Below, in pieces: positions 50,951-59,750 of a stretch of DNA of 64,000 nucleotides. Position 1 is the stretch's first letter. Each line of letters begins with the position of its first letter. Made by a program: the position numbers and the translations under genes. The stretch lies in NCBI GenBank assembly GCA_947507155.1, contig CANNOC010000005.1, positions 1 through 64,000 on the forward strand, given 5' to 3'. The notes under the pieces were generated by a model. The model was not told the origin of the DNA, did no database searches, and saw only the letters and a list, made by a program, of their open reading frames with translations. The stretch is from an uncultured Collinsella sp. (GTDB lineage: Bacteria > Actinomycetota > Coriobacteriia > Coriobacteriales > Coriobacteriaceae).

Positions 50951-50984
50951 AACCGGTTGGAATTCTCGTTCCAACCGGTTTTTT
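50951..50984 (+). terminator. Terminator after the second GtrA gene
   Basis: AACCGGTTGGAA pairs with TTCCAACCGGTT around TTCTCG and runs into TTTTTT. Perfect 12-bp stem. Confidence 0.92.
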
Positions 50985-51023
50985 GTTTGCCGAGAGATCC
51001 GGCGACCCAGTCCTCTACGCATG

Positions 51024-51060
51024 AAAAACGGGCGGCCCGGATGTTTGTCCGAACCGCCCG
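51024..51060 (-). terminator. Terminator of the DUF4430 operon
   Basis: On the minus strand CGGGCGGTTCGGAC pairs with ATCCGGGCCGCCCG around AAAC and runs into TTTTTC. It lies about 24 bp after the last gene of the operon. Confidence 0.85.
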
Positions 51061-51083
51061 CATGGCGTGTTATGTCGAGGCAT

Positions 51084-51953
51084 TTAGCCCGTTACGTAAT
51101 ACCAGACTACGCTGTCGCCGTTAGATAGGACGTAGTTGCTGCACGCCGTGTTGGGCGCCACACCGTTAACGGAGTACATCCAGCCGCTCGTGCCACCATG
51201 CTCCTTCTCGGCCAAACCGCCGATAGCTGCGACATACGTGCCGTACGACGAGCCATGCGCATTCACGGAAAGGCCCAAGGCGCACAGGGCATCGTAGGCA
51301 GTTGCGCCCTCGTTAAAGGTGAAGGTGCCACCAGAAGACACAGGATTGCCCACGGCGCTCGAAGTTACCGAGACCGTCACTGTGACATAGCCATGCTGCT
51401 GCGAGCCGCCCTGATTGCCCGCAGAGGCGCTGCCGCCGTTGGATGCAGACCCACCGCCAGACACCGAGCCGCCGCCCGAAGAAGAGCCGTCAGAAGAACT
51501 CGATCCACCGGTGGATTCAGAGCCCTGTCCAGCAGATGCGTTGTTGGACGTCTTGCCGTCCTTGCTTTCGGACTTCTTCTCCTTCGAATCCTTTTTTGAG
51601 TCCTTCGGCCCGTCCTTCGCATTGTCCGAAGATTTGGAGTCCTTGGGCGCAGCCTTGCCCGAAGCGGTAATCGAGCCGGAAACCGACGCATCCTTGGCAA
51701 CGACGCTCTCCCCTGTCACAGCCTGAGCGATCCAATCGATGGACCATGCACCGCTGGAAGAAGGTTGGACAAAACCCAGCGACACAACGATCAAGACGAT
51801 GCAGACGGCCGTCAGAGCGCCAAGCAGCGTCCTGCGCCGAGAGGCGGACGCCGCCGAGGCGGCGCCCTTTTTCTTTGCATCGTCGAGTTGAATGAACGAC
51901 GAGTCGGGCTGCTTGGAGTCGGCGTCCTGAGGTTTATTGGACACAGTCCTCAC
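51084..51953 (-). CDS. Membrane-anchored DUF4430 protein
   Basis: A 289-residue protein. Residues 41-62 (TLLGALTAVCIVLIVVSLGF) are an N-terminal membrane anchor. Residues 95-195 are a low-complexity linker, first K/D/S-rich (KDSKKDSKEKKSESKDG) then S/G/N-rich, the same two kinds of linker found at the C-terminus of the giant protein upstream. Residues 200-289 form one DUF4430 domain (VTVSVTSSAVGNPV, GATAYDALCALG, GTSGWMYSVNG, NGDSVVWYYV). DUF4430 resembles the C-terminal domain of transcobalamin. The GTG start directly follows the TAG stop of the giant gene, so it is probably translated by re-initiation and made together with it. Confidence 0.85.
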   Translation of the reverse strand: MRTVSNKPQDADSKQPDSSFIQLDDAKKKGAASAASASRRRTLLGALTAVCIVLIVVSLGFVQPSSSGAWSIDWIAQAVTGESVVAKDASVSGSITASGKAAPKDSKSSDNAKDGPKDSKKDSKEKKSESKDGKTSNNASAGQGSESTGGSSSSDGSSSGGGSVSGGGSASNGGSASAGNQGGSQQHGYVTVTVSVTSSAVGNPVSSGGTFTFNEGATAYDALCALGLSVNAHGSSYGTYVAAIGGLAEKEHGGTSGWMYSVNGVAPNTACSNYVLSNGDSVVWYYVTG

Positions 51954-54900
51954 CTACCGACGCTTGGTGAATACGAACACGCCGATGACGGCGAGACCGA
52001 TCACGCCGGCCGCCACGCCAGCGATGGCGAGCGGATTGAAGCCAGACTGCTGCACAGGAGCCTCAGCGGACTTCTTATCAGACTTCTTGCTGTCCTTCTT
52101 GTCGGACTTGTCGGAATCCTTCTTGGAATCCTTGCCGTCCTTGGTTTTGGTCTCGGTCGTGGTCGACGACACAGGCTTCTGCCCAGGCGAAACAGCGCCG
52201 CCGCTCTGCTGGCCGTTTGTGCCGTTACCGGAGCCAGAACCAGCACCGGCATTACCCGAGCCGCCATTGGAGCCAGAGCCACCGCTACCGCCAGGGTTAA
52301 CGGCATTCTTGATCCACTTGGCGTAGAGCGTCATATCGGCCGTCACGACGTCCTTGGCGAAGTCCCACTTCTCGCCTTCGGCAGTGTACCAGCCGAGGAA
52401 CGTATATCCGTCGCGGGTAGGGGCGGCCGGCTCGGAAACCATCTTGTTCTTGGCAACATAGCGCGGTGCGACGTACGAACCGCCCTGTGCATCGAACGCA
52501 ACTCTCCAGGACTCGGCACCCGCTAGCTTAAAGAGACGTCCCGAGTCATTGGCGTAGTACAGGTTGCCCTTCTCATCACAGATGATAGAAGCGGTGCAGT
52601 ATTCACGATACTTTGCGTCGGGCGTGAATATCATTTGCGCCGCATCGTCGCCCAGTTTATAAGCGTAAACGCCACCGGGCAGAGCGTTGCAGGTGAAGTA
52701 CACGTACGTGTCGTTACCTTGAACCGAGACGAGTGGGGTACTCTTGGACTCGCCCTTGTCTGCGCGGATGCTCTTTTTAACGCTCATAGTGCTCAGATCG
52801 ATGACAGAGAGCGTTCCGTAACCCTCGATGTCCATGCCACAGACATACGCCAGGCCGTTGCTCACTGCCGGCGTAGAGGTGGAGATGGCAGCGAAGGCAA
52901 CGGGCTTGCCCTCGAGGGTCAGCTTGTCCCCGCTGCAACGAATCTTGTAGAGCGTTCCGTTATCGCGGGAGACCGCGAGATACGTGCCGTCGCCGTTCTC
53001 GCCAACCTCGACGGCAATGATGCCGGAGCGAACGGGCGTGCCTACGCTTACGCTCGAGAGCTCTTTGCCGTTGGAGCCATCAATGAGGGCAACCTTACCG
53101 GACTCGTTACCGATGATGATGTCGTCACCGGAGGCCGCAGCGCCCGCCCAGTAGTAGCCCTCGTTCTCGTTGGTCTCGGACTTCTTTTTGTCTGTTGTCC
53201 AGTCCACTTTGCCGGAAGCCAGGTCAACGCACACGAGCGCACCTTCTGAACCGTCGACAACAGTGAAGCCTGCGTAGGCCTTGCCGCCGGAGATGGTCAC
53301 GGACGTGAGAGCTTGGGTATCTTTGATCCCGAGCGAAGGGGTCTTGTATCGACAGGCTATCGAGTACTGCCCATCCTTCTTGTCCAGAACAAAAATGCCG
53401 AGCGAGCCGTCCTCAAAAGGAACAACCAGATAGCCGTCTTTATAGGCGGGACGGCAGAAGTAGCCAATGTTCGCGCCAATAGAGCAGCTCGCAAGCTCCT
53501 TCTTTCCGGTTTCAGAATCTATGAGCACAATGCGGTTGCCCTTAACCGCGCAAATATTACCGTCGATAATGAGCAAGTCCGAAACGCCTTTTGCATCGCC
53601 CTTGATATCCGCGGGCTCATCCCACGCAGATTCAGCCGCACCAGACGGAGTCGGCACTTCGGCAACCGAGCCATTGACTTTGCCGCCGGCAAACGCAGGC
53701 CAGGCAGAGTCGAAGTTAGACTTAGGCGCGTTGGGGTCGGTCGTGAGGGCATCGGGGTCAGGCAGCTTGTCGCCAGCCGTATAGACCCAGGCGATAGACT
53801 TCGCGTCCTTCAGCTGGACGCCGCCCGCGCCCAAATCGGAAGGCTTGCCATCGATAAAGAGCTTCCAGTAAGCCCCAGTCGTGGAGTCCCAAGCGAGCGT
53901 TCGCCCATCAAACGGCGATGTAATTGAGTTGAGGAACCAGCCCCATGCACCCGTACCATAATCCGCAGAGATGCCACTCTGCTTGAAGGCAAGTTCAGTC
54001 GCATCAGCCACGGTCGCGGTATCAACCATGGTGTAGTCAGCTGCAGGCGCCCACGTCTGAACATTACCGCCGCTGTCAACACCGATAATCTGCAGGGAAG
54101 CCTTTGTCTGCCCAGGCATAGTACCGTCAGAGCCGTAGACCCAGGAAACTTTGTCACCGGCCTTGAGCGTGTAGTTACCGGCGCCCACATTTGCGAGCTT
54201 GCCGTTGACAAAGAACTGCCAGTAATTCCAAGTGGAAGCGTCAACCTTTTCGGTCGAGAGCTTTACGTCCTCATCAAACGGAGAGGTGAGCGAGTTGAGG
54301 TACCAGCCGTAGGAGCCCGTCCCGGTGTCGGCGCCAATGCCAGCCTGCTTGAACACCTGCTCAGAGAGCTCAGCCGCGGTCGAGCCCTCCTTCACTTGGA
54401 TAGTCGTGGGCTGAGCCCAGGTCTGCTGGCTACCGTCCTTAGCCTGGCCAACAACCTCGCAGCTCACGGAGAGCTGGTCGGTGGGCGCCGGGTCGCCGTA
54501 CTTGGAGTAGCACCAGACGACCGAGTCGCCGGCCTCGAGCACGTAGCCGCCCGCACCAACCGATGCGGCCGTGCCGTTGATGAAGAGCTGCCAGTACGCT
54601 CCGGTCTGCGAATCATAGCCAAGCGTTCGGCCCGCGTCGACAGGCGAGGTGATGGAATTGAGGTACCAGCCCCAGGTTCCCATGCCGTAATCGGCGGTGA
54701 GGCCGTGCTTCTTGAAGAGCGCCTCAGAGAGGTCGGCGGCGGTAGACCCCGTTTTTAACGTGTACGGCTCGGCGGCGGTCCAGGTCTGCTGGTTGCCATC
54801 GGCATCGATGCCGATAACCGAGCATGTTGCTGTAACCTCAGGAGCGACCTGACCACTCGTTCCAAGCACGGTCACTGTCGCAGAGACGTCCTGGTTGGCG

Positions 54901-57900
54901 AGCTTTGCGTACGTGGCATTATCCGGATAGCGCTTGGCGTAACGCGCGTACTTCTCACTGGAAAGGCGAGAAGTAATGGTGACCTTGGTGTTGTACTCAG
55001 GCTGCGTGACAAGAAGGTTCTCCGCAGAGACGACACCAGTGTCGCTCGACTTGAAGAGGCGCCACTGCTGGCCGCTCATGTCGTCGTAGCCCTCGAGCTC
55101 AACCGGGACGATGCCCGAGCCCGCAGCGTCGGTAGACGCCTTGTCGTAGCTCCACGCGAGCTTACCATCGGCGTCGAGATACGCCTTCTGGAAGGCATGC
55201 ATATTTGCGGTCACGCCGGCGGCGTCCTGGCCGTCGAGGATGGCCTCGGCGTAGCCCGCCTTGGCGGCCTCCATGAGCTTAAGCTCATTGTCGAGGTCGG
55301 CCTGATCCTGCGGCGCAACCGTGAAGTCAAGCGTCTTTGTGGCAGTGACCTCAGCGTTGTTCTTATCCGTAACCGTGCAGGTGAGTTTCGTGGAGACGGC
55401 GCTCTTACCGGCCTCGGGACGGAAGACCGTGCCCTTATAGCCGTTGAAGGTCACGTCATCGGTGCTCGCGGAGTACTCGACCTTATAGTATTTTCCGTCG
55501 ACGCCGAGCGTGCTCGTGCGCGGCATCTGGAGGTCATCGGTCAGGCCGTCCTTATTGGCAACCGCATCGGTACCGGAGTACTTGATGTTGTTGTAAATAA
55601 ACGCCGCGTCGACCTTTTCCTGCAGTGCCTTCTTGTCGGCGGCGACCTTCTCGGGATCGCCCTTGACGGTCACCGTGAAGTCGTGCGCGCCCTTAACGTC
55701 AGACGGGCCACCGCTCACAAACGAAACGGTCGCGGTCAGCGTTACGGCGCGATCGCTCGAAACGCGCGTCACCTTGCCGGTGTAGTCGTCCCAGCCATAA
55801 CCGGAAGGCCAAATGACATCGCCGTCGGAACTCTTCCATTCAACCTCGAACTTGCTCTTGGAGCCCGCGCGGTACGGAAGTGTGAGATTCGACGTGACGG
55901 ACTCGGCCGAATCGCCCGAAGCGTAGCCTATGGCAATTTGCTCGGCAGCATCGTCGAGCATCTGCTGCACACGAGCCTCGTCCCAAGCAACCTGCACTGT
56001 CTTGCTGGGCTGATAGTATTCGGTTTCGTCGCCGCGTGACAGCTCAAACACGACGTCGGCGCTGCGCAGGCCGTCGATGTTGTAGCCGGTGTAATCGTTG
56101 GGATCGATGTAGAAGAACGTCACATCGCCGTTGGTCTTATCCTGGGCGTCGGAGATACCGACCGTGGCCTTGTCATCCTCTGCATTAAAGGCAACGCCGC
56201 CCTCAGAGATCTTGACGTCGATATCGGTAAATCCCAGATCGACAAGCTGCGCCTTCAGAACATCGTTGACGTTGCCGCCCTTGGCGCTGTAATCAACAGC
56301 GATCTGTTTGTTAGCATTGTTGAGCTTTTGGACTGCAGCCTCAAGCGAGCCTGCGGCGATAACCTTGTTGGTGGAGACGAGCTCGACCGTCGAGCTTCCG
56401 CTCGTGGCGACAGCCTTCAGATACTTGCCAGCAGCAGATGCCGAGACCGTCGCCTCGGCGCCCGACATATCGGACAGAAGCGTCCAGTCGGCCGCGGGAG
56501 CCTTCGCGTCGTCGGCCGCATACCAAGCAACAGTCGCCTGACCGGTGACGTCGATACCGTTAGTGGCCGAACCGTCGGCGCGCTTGGCCTGCGCCGTCGC
56601 CTTAACGCTATCGCCCGCGACGAGATGGGTCGAATCGCTATTGATCTGCGGCGCAGTGGTCACACGCAGCAGGTTATACTCCCCCGCCGCGGTAACGCTA
56701 TCGGGCGAAACCCACTCAACGGTGTTATCGAGCGCGCTCGCGGTGACCTTGATCTTCTTGCCGACAAGCGCATCCGTAATAGTCAGGCTGCCATCAGTCG
56801 TATCGACGCCGTCGGTGAGCTCGGTCCAATCGGTACCGTTCTCGCTCGCGTACCACGCCATGGTGAGGTCGGCATCATCGGGCACGTCCTTGGTCGAGCC
56901 CGACCAAGGACCCGGAACCTGCACGCTCGGTGTGATCTTTGAACCCACGCTCAGCGTAACGTTCTTATCGGCAAGCTCAATGCCCGCCAGCTTGTACTGG
57001 CCCTTAAGCGTCACGGGGCCAAGCGGAGCAACAGACTGCGTGCCGCCGGAGGAGCTCTTCTTCTGCGTGCTGAAAACGGTATTTTCGCTCGTCACCTTTA
57101 CGCGCAGATACTTGCCGGCATAGGCGGCGTCAACGGTATAGGTGGCCTCGGTGGCACCGGGGATATCGGTGTAAGCGGAGTCGGAGCTCGAACTGCTATT
57201 TGCATACTGCCACTGGTAGGTCACATTATCGGTGCGGTCGATATAGCTGTACTTCGAGCCGTCCTTTTTGCGCACCTTGGTCTTGAGCTTATCGCCCACG
57301 TGCACGCCGTTGGTGGCAGGAGAGCCCTCAAACTGCACGTCGTAAAGCTCAACCTGACCCGCAACCGAGACAGGACCTGCCGCATTGTAGGGCTTCTCCT
57401 CGCCATAGCCGCCATTGGCCTTAGCCACGACGTAGTAGCCCTTAAGGGCGGCGGTCACCGTCAGGGTGTTACCGGTCTCACCCTCGATAGGCGTGTTGCA
57501 CGAGCTCGCGTATTTCGCGGTGCCCTTATACCACTGCCACGTGACATGCGAATCGGTGGTAACGTCGGTGGAACCCGCCTTGGCGGTCGCCGTAATCGTG
57601 GAGCCAACCTCGACTTTGCCCGAAGTCGGGCTCATAGTCACGCTCGAGACATTAATTGAACCGGCGGCTGCAACGAGAGCGCCCGTCGAGTTGGTCGTGC
57701 TCGAAGAGCCGATCTTCGAAGACACCTTGCACTTGAGGTACTTGCCGCCCAAAGCATCGGTTAGCTCGAGGGTCTCACCCGTGGCACCCGCAATGTCGAT
57801 ATACTTGCCACTCTTGGTGCCAGAGCACTGCCACTGATAGTTGAGCTTGCTCGCGTCGATAAACGTCGAGGCGCCCTTCTCCTTGGCGCGAGCCTGGGCG

Positions 57901-59084
57901 GTATCGCCAACCGCGAACACGGAGTTGTTGGTCTTGGGATTGATGAGCGAAACCGCGTAGACGTCCACCGCACCGGCCTGTTTGACCTTGTTGGAGGTGG
58001 TCTTGCTCACCGTATTTACGCCAGCAGTAGCCTCGACTCTGATGTACTTGCCCTCGAGGTCACCGGTCACCGTGAGGGAAGCGCCCGTCTCGCCCTCGAT
58101 CTTGGTAAAGCCCGAGTACTGCGAGGTAGATGCGGACCAGGTGTAGGTGACCTTGGCGTCGGAGCCCGCGGGGCTCGACCAATCCTTGTACGGCGTCGCC
58201 ATCAGAGTATCGCCTATGCTCGGCGCGTCGCTACTCAGCTTGACGCTGTAAAGCTCCATTTGGCCGGCGCCCAGCACGGGGCCGGGGATGCTGTTAGGAT
58301 TAATGCCCGAGCCGTACGAAACAGAGGGGCCGTAGTGGTCCTTGCCGTCTGCCGTCACCTTGCAGATGAAGTATTTGCCCTCCATCGCGTCAGTGATGGT
58401 GAGCGACTGCTCGTGGCCTACGACCTCGGTGTAATCGGCGGCGTCACTGCTGGCCTTGACCGTGCCGGCGAGCCAGGTATAGGTCCAGGCGCCGGGGTTA
58501 GCGACCGATTTGGTCTCGGTCGTAGGGTCGCCCCAGTAGTCCTCGGTCTCGACCTCATCGTACATATTGGCCCAGAGCGTATCACCCACATTGAGCGCGC
58601 CGGACTTCGTGGAATACGAGTTGTCTTTATCCTTGGCGTCCTGAATGAAGACCTTTGCCTCACCGGAAAGCGTTGTGGCGGATGCGGCGGCAACGGCGTT
58701 CTTCTGCTCCGAAGCAGCAGGCGCCGCCGCAGAGTTCTCGGACTCAGTCGCGTTGTCTGCGGCGGTGTCAGCACTATTCGCGGAACTCGCAGTTGCGCCC
58801 TGATCTGCGTCGGCGCCATCGGCAGCAGCGCTCGCCGCTGCACTGTTCGCGTCGGTGCCGGCAACAGCGCCCTCATCGGCCGCCGCGCCCTCGCCGCCCG
58901 TCGCAGTCTGAGCCACGGCCTCGGCAATGCCCTCGGCGCCCTCGGCCCAAAGTTGCGCCGGCGTGGTACCAAAGGCCATGGTAAAGGCCAGGAACGCCAC
59001 CAAACCGCGCTTGGCTACGCCACGGGCAATCGCTCCATGACGACGCCACGAGGCGCGCTGGCTCTCGTCCTCAAACATATCCAT
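51954..59084 (-). CDS. Giant surface protein with Ig-like, three DUF4430, beta-propeller and InlB-type domains
   Basis: A 2376-residue secreted protein. Residues about 26-47 are a signal peptide (GLVAFLAFTMAFGTTPAQLW) after a hydrophilic n-region. An A/D/S-rich stretch follows to about 135. Residues about 140-960 hold eight or nine Ig-like repeats, each with a VGDTL..., Y.W, and ITDA..GKY..C core. Residues about 960-1400 contain further beta domains, including two atrophied-Ig types. Three DUF4430 domains lie near 1416-1530, 1537-1650 and 1655-1765, with conserved TWGWYLNSITSPVD-type motifs. A PQQ/WD-like propeller spans about 1810-2190, an InlB B-repeat (GYTFLGWYTAEG) about 2190-2260, then an S/G linker, a K/D/S-rich segment and a C-terminal membrane helix before TKRR. 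There is no LPXTG. The start at 59084 follows TAGGAGACAA; upstream in-frame codons lie in the riboswitch leader. Confidence 0.9.
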   Translation of the reverse strand: MDMFEDESQRASWRRHGAIARGVAKRGLVAFLAFTMAFGTTPAQLWAEGAEGIAEAVAQTATGGEGAAADEGAVAGTDANSAAASAAADGADADQGATASSANSADTAADNATESENSAAAPAASEQKNAVAAASATTLSGEAKVFIQDAKDKDNSYSTKSGALNVGDTLWANMYDEVETEDYWGDPTTETKSVANPGAWTYTWLAGTVKASSDAADYTEVVGHEQSLTITDAMEGKYFICKVTADGKDHYGPSVSYGSGINPNSIPGPVLGAGQMELYSVKLSSDAPSIGDTLMATPYKDWSSPAGSDAKVTYTWSASTSQYSGFTKIEGETGASLTVTGDLEGKYIRVEATAGVNTVSKTTSNKVKQAGAVDVYAVSLINPKTNNSVFAVGDTAQARAKEKGASTFIDASKLNYQWQCSGTKSGKYIDIAGATGETLELTDALGGKYLKCKVSSKIGSSSTTNSTGALVAAAGSINVSSVTMSPTSGKVEVGSTITATAKAGSTDVTTDSHVTWQWYKGTAKYASSCNTPIEGETGNTLTVTAALKGYYVVAKANGGYGEEKPYNAAGPVSVAGQVELYDVQFEGSPATNGVHVGDKLKTKVRKKDGSKYSYIDRTDNVTYQWQYANSSSSSDSAYTDIPGATEATYTVDAAYAGKYLRVKVTSENTVFSTQKKSSSGGTQSVAPLGPVTLKGQYKLAGIELADKNVTLSVGSKITPSVQVPGPWSGSTKDVPDDADLTMAWYASENGTDWTELTDGVDTTDGSLTITDALVGKKIKVTASALDNTVEWVSPDSVTAAGEYNLLRVTTAPQINSDSTHLVAGDSVKATAQAKRADGSATNGIDVTGQATVAWYAADDAKAPAADWTLLSDMSGAEATVSASAAGKYLKAVATSGSSTVELVSTNKVIAAGSLEAAVQKLNNANKQIAVDYSAKGGNVNDVLKAQLVDLGFTDIDVKISEGGVAFNAEDDKATVGISDAQDKTNGDVTFFYIDPNDYTGYNIDGLRSADVVFELSRGDETEYYQPSKTVQVAWDEARVQQMLDDAAEQIAIGYASGDSAESVTSNLTLPYRAGSKSKFEVEWKSSDGDVIWPSGYGWDDYTGKVTRVSSDRAVTLTATVSFVSGGPSDVKGAHDFTVTVKGDPEKVAADKKALQEKVDAAFIYNNIKYSGTDAVANKDGLTDDLQMPRTSTLGVDGKYYKVEYSASTDDVTFNGYKGTVFRPEAGKSAVSTKLTCTVTDKNNAEVTATKTLDFTVAPQDQADLDNELKLMEAAKAGYAEAILDGQDAAGVTANMHAFQKAYLDADGKLAWSYDKASTDAAGSGIVPVELEGYDDMSGQQWRLFKSSDTGVVSAENLLVTQPEYNTKVTITSRLSSEKYARYAKRYPDNATYAKLANQDVSATVTVLGTSGQVAPEVTATCSVIGIDADGNQQTWTAAEPYTLKTGSTAADLSEALFKKHGLTADYGMGTWGWYLNSITSPVDAGRTLGYDSQTGAYWQLFINGTAASVGAGGYVLEAGDSVVWCYSKYGDPAPTDQLSVSCEVVGQAKDGSQQTWAQPTTIQVKEGSTAAELSEQVFKQAGIGADTGTGSYGWYLNSLTSPFDEDVKLSTEKVDASTWNYWQFFVNGKLANVGAGNYTLKAGDKVSWVYGSDGTMPGQTKASLQIIGVDSGGNVQTWAPAADYTMVDTATVADATELAFKQSGISADYGTGAWGWFLNSITSPFDGRTLAWDSTTGAYWKLFIDGKPSDLGAGGVQLKDAKSIAWVYTAGDKLPDPDALTTDPNAPKSNFDSAWPAFAGGKVNGSVAEVPTPSGAAESAWDEPADIKGDAKGVSDLLIIDGNICAVKGNRIVLIDSETGKKELASCSIGANIGYFCRPAYKDGYLVVPFEDGSLGIFVLDKKDGQYSIACRYKTPSLGIKDTQALTSVTISGGKAYAGFTVVDGSEGALVCVDLASGKVDWTTDKKKSETNENEGYYWAGAAASGDDIIIGNESGKVALIDGSNGKELSSVSVGTPVRSGIIAVEVGENGDGTYLAVSRDNGTLYKIRCSGDKLTLEGKPVAFAAISTSTPAVSNGLAYVCGMDIEGYGTLSVIDLSTMSVKKSIRADKGESKSTPLVSVQGNDTYVYFTCNALPGGVYAYKLGDDAAQMIFTPDAKYREYCTASIICDEKGNLYYANDSGRLFKLAGAESWRVAFDAQGGSYVAPRYVAKNKMVSEPAAPTRDGYTFLGWYTAEGEKWDFAKDVVTADMTLYAKWIKNAVNPGGSGGSGSNGGSGNAGAGSGSGNGTNGQQSGGAVSPGQKPVSSTTTETKTKDGKDSKKDSDKSDKKDSKKSDKKSAEAPVQQSGFNPLAIAGVAAGVIGLAVIGVFVFTKRR

Positions 59085-59228
59085 TTGTCTCCTACTGTCT
59101 GCTCTTGGAGCATTGCCCAGCGGCTGCCCCACGTCATCGCGCACATTGCGCTCGAGTACCCCCATCGGGGTCCCCCTTCCCTCCAGAGCCCAACGCGTAC
59201 CGGCGGCATGCGCCGCGGCCGCGTACAA
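59085..59228 (-). promoter_or_regulatory. Leader between riboswitch and surface-protein gene
   Basis: This 144-base leader joins the aptamer to the start codon. It includes GGGGGACCCCGATGGGGGTA, which can form alternative CCCC/GGGG pairings, and no terminator with a T-run. If it is the expression platform it probably works on translation. The reading frame is open through it, which is why a longer start is formally possible. Confidence 0.45.
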
Positions 59229-59400
59229 GATGGGAGGCGATCCGACTTAACCTTACCGACCCGGGCGCGCCGTCCGATCTGCGACGCGACCATCCCGGGC
59301 CAAGAGGAATTACGGTTACTGGTACAGCCGGGGACTTGCACCCCGATTCTCCCAAACGCGCAGGAAAACCGCGCATTCGTGCGTCTCCGCACCACCATCT
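59229..59400 (-). ncRNA. Cobalamin riboswitch (variant)
   Basis: Read on the minus strand, the conserved core appears in order: GGGAGAATC, GGGGTGCAAGTCCCC (the P3 stem and loop), GGCTGTACCAGTAACCGTAA, all matching the cobalamin aptamer consensus (GGGAA, GGTGAAAATCC, GCTG, CCCGCAACTGTAA). A GC stem CCCGGG...CCCGGG follows, as P6. The 3' B12-box region reads AAGTCGGATCGCCTCCC, a diverged version. AGATGG at the 5' end pairs with CCATCT at the 3' end to close P1. No other class of RNA gives this combination. It precedes the giant DUF4430 gene, so cobalamin probably represses the two-gene operon. Confidence 0.82.
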
Positions 59401-59528
59401 AGGCCATCGATTATTACTGTCGATATGGTAGCACGCAAAAGGGCCCCGCACACAGGCGAAGCCCAAGGTAAAAGCTATGGTTTGCGATAGGAAGAACTGT
59501 CATCGGACCTTACAAGAACAGCCCGTTT

Positions 59529-59682
59529 CAAAACTATGCCGGATTACGGGGCTGATTCAGCACATCGCAACCATGTCTGTCATTTTCAAAAACCAACGAC
59601 TCATCTACCTGCGGTTTTAAAAGCGCAAATTTCGGTATGATCGAGGTTCGGCGCTCCAGCCCCGTAAACCGGCATAGTTTTG
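59529..59682. repeat. MITE-like element with 26-bp terminal inverted repeats
   Basis: CAAAACTATGCCGG and TTACGGGGCTG make up the left end (59529-59554). The right end (59657-59682) is its complement with one mismatch. The 102-bp interior is AT-rich with no gene. It lies between the riboswitch promoter region and the end of the UbiB gene. Together with the leader and riboswitch it accounts for most of the 666-bp gap; I see nothing firm in 59401-59528 and 59683-59750. Confidence 0.7.
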
Positions 59683-59750
59683 TTCGAACTAGCCCACGCC
59701 GGCGCGACGCAAGGCAAAATGATCCGTCTTCCTCTGATCCCGCGAAATCG

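Noticed and set aside
51954-52330. LPXTG sorting signal at the end of the giant surface protein
   Set aside because: The C-terminus has a hydrophobic helix and a TKRR tail, but no LPXTG or close variant precedes it.
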